From: Cinclus cinclus
Lineage: Eukaryota > Chordata > Aves > Passeriformes > Cinclidae
Assembly: GCF_963662255.1 (NCBI RefSeq)
Contig: NW_026912066.1
Location: forward strand, 62,001 to 126,000
Length of the DNA stretch: 64,000 nucleotides
Direction of reading: 5' to 3'
Below, in pieces: positions 10,254 to 20,646 of this stretch. The stretch's first letter is position 1; each line of letters begins with the position of its first letter. A program made the translations under genes and the position numbers. The notes below the pieces were generated by a model, which saw only the letters and a list, made by a program, of their open reading frames with translations, ran no database searches and had not been told where the DNA came from.

Positions 10254-11388
10254 TGGGGGGAAGAAGGCAGAAACCAGGGGACATTTGCAGTGGTGGCGTT
10301 TGTCTTCCCAGGTAACTCCTAGGCACGATGGGACTCAGTTTCACCAGTGGCCAGGGTCAGCACCAAAGACACAGACACCAGCTGAAGGAATTGCTTAATT
10401 TTCTAAAGTTCAAAGCAGCAAAGAATCACAGAAGGAGAAGCTCAGCAATGCACCCAGACATCACTCCCAAGAAGTGCCCGCAGTGATTAAGAAAGATCCA
10501 TCAGCAGTTCCCCCCAGACTTTACCATCACCCAGATGCACACATCAGCTGGGGGAAGCTGTCACAGCCAAGGACTGCAGAGCCACTCCCGGACACTGGGA
10601 ATTCCTGCAGGTGCCTCCAGCCACAGCTGAGGCTTCCAGCCCTGCTGAGAGAGGGCCCAGCTCTGATGGTGTTGAACAGAGAATCTGACAGCACTCCTAG
10701 TGCAGGAACATGGGTTTAAGTCTCCTGTTTGGTTCCTCCCAATGCCTGGCCAGGGCTCAAGGAGGAACCAAGGGAGTTCACTTGGACCAAACACCCCCAA
10801 ACAAGGCCAGATGGGACCTTGTTGGATTTCTAAATGCTGAAAGGTAAATCCTTCTTTCACCAATTCACAGATACAGAGATCGTATTGCTAAAAAAGCCTC
10901 AATGATGAGCAGATAAAAATATAACATTTGCTTGGAAGGTGCATCTAGAGTTCAGCTTTGGCTCAGGGCCTGATGTTCAGGCCTTGGTACTTCAACCAGT
11001 GCTTTGACCAAGGCATGAACTACAGCCTCCATAACAATTCCTTCAATAATGGAGTCTTGGATTTAGGTATGAGGCACAAAGGCATCACCTCTTGTTCTTC
11101 AATTAAGCATTAATTGAAGAACAGTTCATTACTCAGAGCTGTAATTTGCAACTCTTTTAAAACATGCCTAATTAGTTGCTCTTCTCTGTTGTTTCTCAAA
11201 TCCCCACTTTCTCTTGAGACTGTGTCTCTCTTGAGACAAGTCTCAGTGCTCCATTTCCCAGCACAAAGTGTCACAACAACTCTAACATGGAATCATTACA
11301 CACCAAGGGCTCACACTGCAATGTTTGCAGTGACTGCCACAAATGCATTTCACAGCAGCCTCCAATTTGGCAGGCATGAAGGCAATCT

Positions 11389-12010
11389 CAGCAAGAAGAA
11401 TTTTCTTCTTTCTGCCACTCTTCTACTGCTCTTCCTATTGAGGTGATTCCTGATTGCTGCACTTCAGACTCATCACTGATAGAAGTGCAACATTCCTGTC
11501 CCGTCATAGCCCAGGCTCCTCCTTGCCCAGCAAGCAGATGATCCAAGGCCATGAGGTTCTGTAGAGCCCCATTTGTGTTTGTTGGAGCTCACAGCATGTG
11601 CTACTGGATATTTGCACAGTATCCTTTTCTACTTCTTCAAATAATCCATGTAGCTCATTAATGTGAACTCCATAGGACGAGGCAGTGCTCATGGGGCACA
11701 GGGTGAACCAGAGTCTTTGGCTTTCTGAGACCAAAGGCACTCTGTGGGGGGAAATGTTCTCTCGGCCCAAACTCTTCCTTCTGCTTGTTGCTGAAGTACC
11801 CCCAAGGGAGGCATCAACACTGCCTGAAAAACAGGACCCAAACACATTGAGGGAAGCCTTTACAGGCATTGTCTCTGCACATCCAGCAGGTCCCATTCCC
11901 AGTACCAAAGGTCTGATTTCCCATTTCCCACTGTGGGCTGCTGATGCATCCAGGGCTCCTCCCTGTGCTCCTCTTGTGTCCCCCGTGCCTTTGGGCCACA
12001 GCAGTTTCAC
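11389..12010 (-). pseudogene. ERV envelope transmembrane-subunit remnant (Y1)
   Basis: The first frame (11504-12010) ends in a heptad-rich stretch (INELHGLFEEVEKD). After a +1 frame change a MALDHLLAGQGGA block and a WAMTGQECC block follow. Those are the immunosuppressive-domain position and the CX6CC disulphide motif of an envelope TM subunit, with the first Cys replaced by Trp. The second frame ends near 11389 without a membrane anchor that I can see. It is broken by the frameshift and the lost Cys. Confidence 0.55.
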
Positions 12011-12763
12011 AGTGGCCCTGCAGCTGGCAGTGCTCTAACACTGACCCTGACCAGCTCCAGCACCCCAAGTTCTATGGACATTGGGAGTGATGGCAAAGCA
12101 CAGAAATCCTTTCACACTGGGGCCTCTAACTCCAACAGGGTTCAGTTTCTACTGAAGGGAAATCTTAGTGAACCCTGTAAAGCTGATCATTGTATTCCTT
12201 TTTTGCACAGCACAGTTTTCTTTAACTGTCCCTGCACTGACTCTGTTAGGAGTCAGAGCCCATGGACAGAGCTCTAGCCACCCCACAGGGTGGGCCCTCC
12301 AAGGGACCCCCATTCCTCCCAACATTAGTTGAGGACATACCCAGCAATTACTTACATGGAGTATTTTGGCTACTAAGATCTTTACATTTTCAGAACAATT
12401 TCAGGACTAATCCCTGATGAAACTCTACAGGTGTTTCTGGCAAACAAAGATTCTGGCTGACTCTCAAGACACAACTTACAGACATAAGCACTACTTTAGT
12501 GACAAGGTGACTCATTCTTTTTCCTCAGTCTCATCCGGGTTAGGAACAGTAATTCCACTGTCCATGCAGCTGGTGCCCATTTAATTCCAGAATAATGTCC
12601 CGAGGGACCTTTGCTGTTCAGCTTTCCCGCGTTGTCTGCGGGTAACAAGGCTTGCTGGGGTCCTTTCCCCTTTGGCTGGAGAGGTGCCGGGTCCCAGGCC
12701 CTGAGGGACCCCCAGGCTCCTGGCTGGAATTCGTCTGGAAGTGCCTCAGTGTCACATCAGCCT

Positions 12764-13400
12764 TCACATGGAGCCCCGTGGATCAGAGCATTTCCCAAAC
12801 GGGACCCTTGGGGCAAACACGCAGATGTGGTCTGGCACGATCTCTAAAACAATATCCCAAAACATCCACTTGTTCTCACATAGAGCACTTGGCTGCAGGG
12901 ACATATTGCCAGGTTCCAGCATTCCAACAGTCTTGTCTTTCCCCAGAGCTGTTCCTGCAGCTGGCTCGGGAGGGCCACTTGGCCTCTCCACCCACACTTT
13001 GGCTCCATTATTAGGACTGCTGCATCCAAAGCCTTGATCTCCACAAACAGTGCTGATTTGAGCTGGATCTCCTTCCTTCACTGATGTTTGGAAAGCTGGA
13101 AGATCAATAATGGTGCTACTGTGCCACAGGGCTAAATCATCCAATCTTGTTCACTATTGCTGAAAAGGATTACTTTGATTTCTCCTTGACAATCTGCATC
13201 AATTCCTCTTCCCATGACGTGAACCCTTTGCAAGGCCAAGCTCCAGTGAGCAGTTCCCCAAACAAAGTGTCCTGGAGGAATCTGAACTCCTCTTTCCGTA
13301 TTGATAACTCTCATTTGCTTCTGATTTATCCTAATTAATTCCAGTGCATCACAGTCCAGCCCTGCAGCCTCTGGGGGGCCCTGTCAGGGGCCATGGCACC
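12764..13400 (-). pseudogene. ERV dUTPase-protease remnant (Y1)
   Basis: Reading on the minus strand, an AGLDCDA block (dUTPase motif 1), an [15 protein letters not shown] block in the place of motif 2, and [14 protein letters not shown] (motif 3) are recognisable. They end at a stop after DWMI. Downstream, in 12764-13144, a GDQGFG block follows, then MLEPGNMSL where a protease would have LLDTGADVS, so the catalytic Asp-Thr-Gly is lost. The segment is non-functional but diagnostic of a betaretrovirus-like element. Confidence 0.65.
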
Positions 13401-13879
13401 CGGAACAATTTCCCAGGAAGTCCAAGTCTCACTGGCCATGGTTGTATTTGCAAACCGGGAGCAGCCATGCACATCCAGGGCCTTTCCATTTCTCAGTTGG
13501 CCCATTGCTAAGGGTAGGGAGCACATCTGGGAGTTGGCTTCTCCATCGGGACAGCTTCTCAGCTCCTCATTTTTTCAACTGCTCTTTTAACAAACATTCA
13601 TCTGTCCAACCAATGCCGCAGCTTGTGGATAGCCTGCTGTATGAAAAACCCAGCAGTCTTAATCACTGTGTTTTCCACACTAACAAAAAACACATTCCAC
13701 ATCACAGTGTCAGCAAACCCCATGAAAGCAGCCAATTTCATCCCTTCCTCCTGTATTCATTATAAACAGTCTCACAAAGTTTGCCGTGACGTTGATGTCC
13801 TTGTTAAAGCTTTTCTGTAGGGTATTCAGTGTTACATCCCTGAGCAACCAAAGCTAACACACGAGTACTGTCAGCATTA

Positions 13880-13985
13880 TTTCACATTATTATTATTATT
13901 ATTTATATAAAAATAAAAATATTATTTCATGACATGTAAGATATGCGTACACATATGTATATATAACACAGTAACATTATTATAT
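13880..13985. repeat. AT-rich microsatellite stretch (Y1)
   Basis: ATT trinucleotide repeats run into alternating TATATA and ACATAT sequence. The number of ATT units and the TATATA part differ among the four arms, as expected of a microsatellite. Confidence 0.7.
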
Positions 13986-14341
13986 CACAAGCACAATGAA
14001 ATTCAAGCTCAAGATTAAAACTTTTTCTGTGTCTCCATGTGGGAGTGTTCCAACACAAATTGTTCCTTCTGTTGCTGCTGTTTCCAATATGCTCTTAACA
14101 AAATCCATCCTCATCCTCCCAAAACACACAAGTTCTTTTCCTTTTTCCATATGCAATTTTGGGATGCATTTGAAGACACCCACTGGTTCAGCCTCTTTTA
14201 ACTCACGGCTCCACTGCTCCCACGGTGCTCTGACCTCAGCCCACTCCTGAGACACACAACTCTAGGGAAGGGCTTCGCATCCAGCAATTTCCAACGGGAC
14301 GGACTCCTTACATTTACATTTTAAAAGTGACATTTTGTTGT

Positions 14342-14361
14342 GATCCAGCCAGACTACGCCA
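14342..14361 (-). other. Candidate primer binding site, tRNA-Ser-like (Y1)
   Basis: On the minus strand, three bases after the 5' LTR end, TGGCGTAGTC begins and continues TGGCTGGATC. The first ten bases match the complement of a tRNA-Ser 3' end (CCA plus acceptor stem) exactly. The rest matches if one base is inserted. It sits where a PBS must be. Confidence 0.45.
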
Positions 14362-15067
14362 CTTTGCTTTTACCAGTGGGCAAGGTCAGCACCAAAGACA
14401 CAGACACCAGCTGAAGGAATTGCCTAATTTTCTAAAGTTCAAAGCAGCAAAGAATCACAGAAGGAGAAGCTCAGCAATGCACCCAGTCCTCACTCCCAAG
14501 AAGTGCCCGCAGTGATTAAGAAAGATCCATCAGCAGTTCCCCCCAGACTTTACCATCACCCAGATGCACACATCAGCTGGGGGAAGCTGTCACAGCCAAG
14601 GACTGCAGAGCCACTCCCGGACACTGGGAATTCCTGCAGGTGCCTCCAGCCACAGCTGAGGCTTCCAGCCCCGCTGAGAGAGGGCCCAGCTCTGACAGTG
14701 CTGAAGAAACAAACTGACAGCACTTCTAGTGCAGCAACATGTGGTTTCATTCTCCTCTTGGCTCACACCCAGAGCCTGGCCAGGGCTCAAGGAGGAACCC
14801 AAGGAGTTGGCTTTGACCAAACACACCCCAAACAAGGCCAGATGTTGGATTTCATTGCCTTGTTCGGCTTCTAAATACACAAAGGTCAATCCACCTTTCA
14901 CTCATGAGTGCATACATCTATCACAGCGCTCATGTCCATGCATAGTTTGGTCATGTGTGGATACAAAGATAACATTTGGTTGGAAGGTTCATCCAGAGAT
15001 CCCCTTTGGCTCAGGGCCTGGTGTTCAGCCCTCAGTCAGGGCCTCTTGTCCAGCCTTTGGTACTTCA

Positions 15068-15180
15068 GGGATGCGATTTACTGCTGGGCTTGACAGTGCT
15101 GGGTGAACAGCAGGACTGCATGAGCTCTGAGGTCTTTCCCAACTGGAAGGATTCTGTAATTCCAGGATTCCATCTGCTGC
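15068..15180 (-). mobile_element. CR1-like retroposon fragment (Y1)
   Basis: The minus strand reads ACAGAATCCTTCCAGTTGGG, then AAAGACCTCAGAGCTCATGC and a CACCCAGCACTGTCAAGCCC stretch. This has the word order of the 3' part of avian CR1 LINEs (AGAATC..TTGGAAAAGACCT..AAGATCAT..CCCAGCACT..CAAGCCCA). It abuts the 5' LTR, so the ERV may have landed in it. Recognition is from memory of the family pattern. Confidence 0.45.
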
Positions 15181-17539
15181 ATTCAGCTAGGTCCATGTTA
15201 GCAGCATTCCTTGAGTCCAAAAGGCCCCTCTTGGTCAGCCCTTGTGGCCTAAGGCTCCAGCTCCTTTAGCTCCTGCTGCTAAGCTGCTCATGCTGAACGA
15301 GAGGGCTCAGGGAGAAGAAGAATACAGCTCATGCAATTCCTTCTGGGACGCTGAGAGGGGAGGGTGTGGCACCAGGAGCATTGTTTGCTGTGGCCTCCTC
15401 TCTACCCTTCAGGCCCTTCAGTGCTTTGAAGCAGCCAAGAGCTTTCTTCAAGGGTGCAAGGAAGCAGCTGTTCCTGCTCCCAGCTCTGGCTCTTCCCACT
15501 CTCTGACCTTGACTGGTTTTGTCCCTCTGGCTGTGCCCTCTGCTCCCCCTGTGCTTGGTGGCTGCTGCCCAGGACTGTGGCACTGGCACACATCAAGGGC
15601 TCCAGCCCCTCCTTTCTCTGCCCTTGCAGCTGCCTGCTCACAGCAGCCTTTTCCACCTGGAAGCTCCCCATGGAGAGAGAGTCCCCACCTCTGTTCCCTG
15701 CACAACCTCCAGGATGCCAGCGCTGCCATCTCCAGTCCCTGCTGGCACTGAGGACTCCCAGGTGCCCCAGGCTGCTGTGACACCACTGCACACCGCAGGG
15801 AACAGTGCCAGGAGGAGTTCAGCTGTGCTGCTCCATCAGTCTGTGCCCACCAAAGGGGAAAAGCCTCAGCCCTGCAGGGCCAAGAGCTGCTCACAACTCT
15901 TGTGGCCAGAATGTCTGCTGAGGGCCAGCCAGGCTGCTGCAGTGGCACCGACCTCCCAGCCACCACCATTGCAGTCATGTCCCCTGGGCCTGGCTCTTCC
16001 CTTTCCTCTGTCCCTCTCCTGTCCCTGCAGGGATGAAGAGTTTTGACATTAATATCTTGTCCCCAAGGTGCTGGGGCCAATTGCTTCCCAGTCGGGTTCC
16101 TGGAGCACGAGTGGCTTTGCAGAGCCCAGCCAGAAATGACCCCTGAAGCTGCAGCTCTGCAGTGGTGGCCACCAGGCCGGGTTGCCAAGGGAGGCTTGTG
16201 GCCATGCCCTGGAAGCAGCTGCTGCTGCCAAGGTGCCTTTGGTGTCTCAGGCTCTCCCTGGCACAGGTGCCACCACGGCACTCTGCACTTGTGCCCGAGG
16301 CCCTCCCTGTTTTGGGGCTGGCCTGGGCCTTTTCCTGCAGCGGGATCTGCCCTGGCCATGGCACAGGAAAGGCAGTTCCTGCTGCAGCAGGAGGCTCTGC
16401 CTGGAATGGGCTCAAAGAACTCCAACAAGACTCTGTTTGCAAAGCTCCCGGTGGGAAATGAAGAGGGGGATCACGCTGCTTTTGGGGTCAACAATGCTGA
16501 AACCAGCCTGACTCCTCCATCCCCAAGATCAACATCCTGAGAGGGAGCTGAAGCTGTGGCAGAGCTGGTAAAATGCCCAGAGAAAGGAACAGCCAAGTGC
16601 CACCGCTGAGAACTTCTGCAGAGCTGCTGAGTTGGCACAGCCTGGGCACATCTGCCTGACAGGGCAGCACTTCAGACTGGAAGAGCCCCGTGCCAGATTT
16701 TAACGGCAGCGTGTCCCAACATTTCCCTCCTTGGAGGGGCGGGGGCCTTCCTCCCTGCAGTGGGGACACCCCTCAAGGTCACTGCTCCAGGCTGAGCCAA
16801 AGGGACTTGCCCACGGTTGTTGGTTTGGGGCAAGGACATCAATCTCTACTTAATAACTGGTTTTGCTTTAACACAATTGCTTCAGAATTGCATCCTGTCT
16901 CACCCTGAGTGTCCCTGCAGAGGAACAGACACGCAGTTCCACAAGCTCAGGGTTCTCCTTTGATGAGGAATCTGGCATGCAAATGGCCTTGTAAGAAGCA
17001 TAAAAGCTGAGGGAATGGACTAGAAATTATTAGAAAAAAATGACCCTTCTTTCAGACAAAGTTCACCCAGTTCACCTGCATTTCCCCGTTTTAGATTCTT
17101 TTTGTCATCTACTCTGGGAGGGCTGCAGTCAGGGCTGCATTCCCTTACAATTCCTGGTCGATGACTTGTGAGTCTTAGACACTGTAAAGTACCATGAGCT
17201 GCAGAGAGTTTGCCTTCCCGTGGCTTTGTTGGAAAGCAATGCTGGAGACATAAGGGCAGTGCTTGGGTGGGGCAGGAATCCTCCAGCCAGGGAACGTGCC
17301 CCGGCGGCAGTGTGTGAGCCTCAGCGGGGCCAATGCACAGCAGCGAGCGAGGGGATTGCTGTGTCACTGTGCGGGAGTCAGGACTCTGGGCCTTGGCTGA
17401 ACAGGGCAAAGTTCCCGTGTTTGGACAGACTCAGGGGCTGCCCCGGGGCGCGCGGGGCTCGGGCATGGGGCGTGTGGGGCGAGCGGCGAACGGACACGCG
17501 GACACGCGGACACGCGGACAAACGGCCCCGGCGCTTCGG

Positions 17540-17576
17540 CAGCAGCGGCAGCAGCGGCAGCAGCGGCAGCAGCAGC

Positions 17577-17611
<35 letters not shown>
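17540..17611 (+). repeat. CAG/CGG tract upstream of kinase (Z1)
   Basis: There are 24 codons in the kinase reading frame: 20 CAG and 4 CGG, ending in 11 uninterrupted CAG. The same frame is open from an ATG at 17333 through exon 1, so it is either 5' UTR or a polyglutamine extension. Z2 has the same length. Confidence 0.85.
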
Positions 17612-17614
<3 letters not shown>

Positions 17615-17722
17615 GTCTACAAGCCCTCTTACTCTCTTTCTTGTTCATTCTATCCCTTCTCCCCGGGCTCCGTTCCCCAGACCCCCCCGTCGTCTCCCCC
17701 TCTCCCCCTGCCGGACCGGGCC

Positions 17723-20216
17723 ATGCCCCCGGCCCGCCCCCGGCCTCGGGCGGGGCTGCCCCGTCACCTGCCCCGTCCGTCCCACCCCGGGCTCGCCTCT
17801 GCCCGGCTCTGGCTTTCGTGGCTGTGGCGGTGCTGGGCGGGCATCAGTGCCTGGGGCTGGGGCAGCATCGCTGCCCTTTGGCTTTGCCTGGCCGGAGCCC
17901 GAACCCGAGCCCGGCCCCGACCCCGAGCCCGGCCCCGACCCCCGCCCCTACCCCGGCTCCGGCCCCGCCTCCGGCCCCTGGCCCGGCTGCGGCCCCTGCC
18001 CCGGCCCCGGCCCCGGCTCCTCCAGGGGCCCGCTGAGGACACACGCGGCGCGGCCGCTCCCGCCGCCTCCGCTGCGGCTTCCCCGGCCCGAGCTCCGCCG
18101 CTCGGCAGCGCGGCCGCCGGCCCCGAGCCGCCAGGGCCCGGGGCGGGTGGGGATGCCCGGCCCGGGACGGTCGGGGGGCGGTCGGGGGCCGTGTGTGGCC
18201 CCGGGCCGAGCGCTGACGGCCGCGTGTCGCCCGCAGGGAAGGCGCAGGGGGCCTTGCAGGAGCGGTACCGGCTGGGTTCGCTGCTGGGCAGCGGCGGCTT
18301 CGGCAGCGTCTTCTCGGGGACCCGGCTCGCGGACGGCGCCCCGGTGAGTGGCGGGGCCGGCGGCGGGCGGAGGAGGAGGAGGAGGAGGAGGAGGAGGAGG
18401 AGGAGGAGGAGGAGGAGGAGGAAGAGATGGAGGGCGGAGGAGGAGGCCGGGGCGCGGCGGGCCGGGCGGCGATCTGAGCCCGCTGCTGCCCCTTGGTTCG
18501 CAGGTGGCCATCAAATGCGTGCGGCGGGATCGCATCCGCCATTGGGGCGAGCTGGTGAGTGAGCGGGGCCAGCGGCAGAAGCCGGGGCGTTGCGGGCGGC
18601 GGGGAGCCGGGGCCCGGCAGGCTGGGAGCCGCCGGGAGCCCTGCAAGGAGAGCGGGCGTGGGCTGAGCGGGGGATGCAGAGCATCCCGGGCTGGCTGAGG
18701 CGTTCCAGAGCCCTGGCACGGCCTCAGCCCCACTGACGGCATCGTGGTCCTCGCGCAGCCCAACGGCGCCCGTGCGCCCCTGGAGGTCGTGCTGCTGGAC
18801 AAGGTGTCCACTGGGTTCCGTGGAGTAATTCAGCTCCTGGAGTGGTTTGAGCTGCCCAGCTGCGTCTTGTTGGTGCTGGAGCGTCCCGAGCCATGTCAGG
18901 ACCTCTTGGATTTCATCGTGGCTCGGGGCTCCCTGCCGGAGGAGGAGGCGCGGGGGCTGTTCCGCCAGGTGCTGGAGGCCGTGCGGCACTGCAGCAGCTG
19001 CGGGGTCCTGCACCGCGACATCAAACCTAGCAACATCCTCATCGACCTGGCCACCGGACAGGCCAAACTGATTGACTTTGGCTGTGGCACCTTCCTCCAG
19101 GACACACTCTACACCCAGTTTGCAGGTGAGCCCAGCCTGGGGGATGCCCCTGGGCATCTCATGGCCCAGCCTGACTGTGGCACCCCGCTTGGATTCCCCG
19201 CTTTGCTGCAGGTCATGGGATTGCTTCTCCTGCACCAAAAGTTGCTTTTGAGTGGGGATCAGAGGGGAGCCAGCTCCCAGCCCTGCCAACGGCATTCACC
19301 ACCCACTCAGCCGTGGCTGGAGCTGGGGCAGCCAGCCCGACACAAACCCCCTGGGGGGAGCAAGAGAGGGGGCTCAGACCCGTGCACGGCTCCGTTTGGT
19401 GTGCAGGCGAGGAAGGGCTTGGACTGCTTTGCTGCCCCTGTTTGCCTTAGCTTGTTAATGTTTATTGGGGGCAATGCAAGCAGAGAGGAGAGTGGGTTTT
19501 TCCCACCCCTGGGTGGGTTTTTCTTCTGGGTGTCATGGTTGGGCCTTCTCAGGGCTTCTGCTGCCCTCTCCCAACACCAGTGGTTTCTTTTCCGTCCCTC
19601 CTTTTTGTACGCCGGAGTCAGGTGTTGGTGACGAGGCAGCGGGTCACTCCTGTGCCACTGGTGCGGTCCCCCCAATCCCAGGGATGCTGGGGCGAGGCGC
19701 TGGGAGCAGCAGCATCCCCGTGATGAGCTCCATCTGTATTCCATAGGGACACGGTCCTACAGCCCCCCAGAGTGGACCCACCTGAAATGCTACCACGGCG
19801 AGGCAGCAACGGTCTGGTCCCTGGGTATCCTGCTGTACCAGATGGTCTGCGGGAAGCACCCGTTCAAGAAGGGCCGGGACATCGTCTGGGGCCAGCTCAT
19901 GTTCCCACGAGGGCTCTCTCAAGGTGAATCCTCATCTCTGGGATGTGGCACATGTCCTGCTCTCCTGCTCTCCTCCAAAACAGGGAATTGACTGCAAAGC
20001 TCAGGCCCAGCTCTGAGCAGATCCAGCAGAGCCTGGGCACGGGAACAGTGGGGCAAAGTGAACAGGATCCTCCTCCAGCTGACCGGTGATTTGTGGTTTC
20101 TCTCCCCAGAGTGCCAAGATGTTATCAGATGGTGTTTATGCATGCACTCCATGGACAGGCCATCTTTGGAAGATCTCTTCTATGACCCCTGGCTGCAGGG
20201 TGTTCACCTGCCCTAG
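17723..20216 (+). CDS. PIM1-like serine/threonine kinase, six exons, apparently intact (Z1)
   Basis: Exons: 17723-18146, 18237-18343, 18504-18554, 18759-19125, 19747-19923, 20110-20216. All introns are GT-AG, phases agree, and the product is 410 residues. Exon positions match my recollection of PIM1, including a 107-nt second exon. Kinase motifs: glycine loop [12 protein letters not shown] lysine, PIM-type hinge [20 protein letters not shown] catalytic loop, DFG (LIDFGCG), SPPEW, and [14 protein letters not shown]; it ends [11 protein letters not shown] soluble constitutively active kinase is expected from the family. The N-terminal ~140 residues are Trp-rich, then Arg-Pro-rich, lying in CpG-rich DNA, and are unlike mammalian PIM. 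The ATG at 17723 is the first giving that form; an upstream in-frame ATG (17333) would add polyglutamine. PIM1-like kinases are known to be multiplied in zebra finch. Confidence 0.85.
18369..18422 (+). repeat. (GGA)18 run in kinase intron (Z1)
   Basis: Uninterrupted GGA units lie in the short intron between the glycine-loop exon and the VAIK exon. In Z2 the corresponding tract is 9 bp shorter and carries interruptions. Confidence 0.9.
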
Positions 20217-20483
20217 AAGATGGGAGAGATTCACAGGCACCGTTTGATCCGGGAGCCTGGATCAAGCAGCTCCACACGTGTCTTGGTGATAAGAAGCAAA
20301 GAAACACAGACTTTTTTCTCCTGCCTGTACCATGGAGCAGGGGTCATCAGATGGGAACGTCCGTTCTGGAGCTGGGCTGGTCTTGCAAGCACTGGCGGCC
20401 ACCATGCATCCTGGTTTTACTTGTCCTGCTTCAGTGATGGCTGAGTCCCTGGGCAGAACACTGACAGCCTGGTCTGGCCCCCA

Positions 20484-20646
20484 GGGAAGGAGCAGCAGCC
20501 CCTGGAGAAGCTGTACCACGTGGAGCTGCTGCAAGGACAACCTCAAGGCTGACAGCCTCTTCCTCGACCTGGCCACTGGCAGCAGGAGATGATGGACTTT
20601 GATTCTGGCACCTTCTTCAAAGACACGCTCCACGCCCAGTGTGCAG
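20484..20646 (+). pseudogene. Decayed duplicate of kinase exon 4 (Z1)
   Basis: This matches the 3' half of the HRD/DFG exon (up to 19125). LFLDLATG stands for [21 protein letters not shown] for [13 protein letters not shown], and the exon ends at a retained 5' splice site CAG/GTGAGT. The HRD region is deleted, the DFG glycine is Asp-Ser, and a TGA interrupts the first frame. The sequence after the splice site still resembles the intron after 19125. It is the remains of a tandem gene or exon duplication 3' of the intact gene. Confidence 0.6.

Larger units (their letters stand above)
10336..15067 (-). mobile_element. Class II-like ERV with paired LTRs, broken (Y1)
   Basis: Two direct repeats bound it: 14365-15067 (5' LTR, minus strand) and 10336-10994 (3' LTR). 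Both begin TGAAGTACC. The 5' copy ends GGTAAAAGCA, giving TG...CA termini; the 3' copy ends GGTGAAACTG. Inside, in order, are a primer-binding-like site, about 1 kb of degraded sequence without a clear gag, a dUTPase-protease region and the membrane-proximal half of env. RT, RNase H and integrase are absent between 12760 and 12010. dUTPase fused upstream of protease is typical of betaretrovirus-like elements. Orthologous copies lie in all four Y arms. Confidence 0.65.
7903..15812 (+). repeat. Y1: inverted-repeat arm, copy 1
   Basis: This is a 7.9-kb segment present four times: 7903-15812 and 38616-46537 in this orientation, and 22477-30577 and 53183-61079 inverted. It holds, in order, a gene-poor stretch, an array of ~150-bp repeats, an X-box-like array, a TATA box, a class II-like ERV on the minus strand and a CR1-like tail. 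Outside those I see no gene: 7903-8460, 9011-9414 and 15180-15812 hold only short uninterpretable frames. Variants tie this copy to Y4 over most of its length. Confidence 0.9.

Noticed and set aside
15242..16428. Long frames on both strands at the Y/Z border
   Set aside because: Overlapping frames on both strands with biased composition (Gln, Ser, Pro, Leu), no motifs and no splice context.
17364..17648. Poly-alanine protein on the minus strand
   Set aside because: It is the CAG/CGG tract read in another frame, without splice or start context.
17844..19295. Long antisense frame of 483 codons opposite the kinase (and its mirror at 49709-51151)
   Set aside because: It is the shadow of GC-rich exons and GGA/CAG repeats, reads across introns, and shows low-complexity Ala/Gly/Pro/Arg/Ser runs with no domain.
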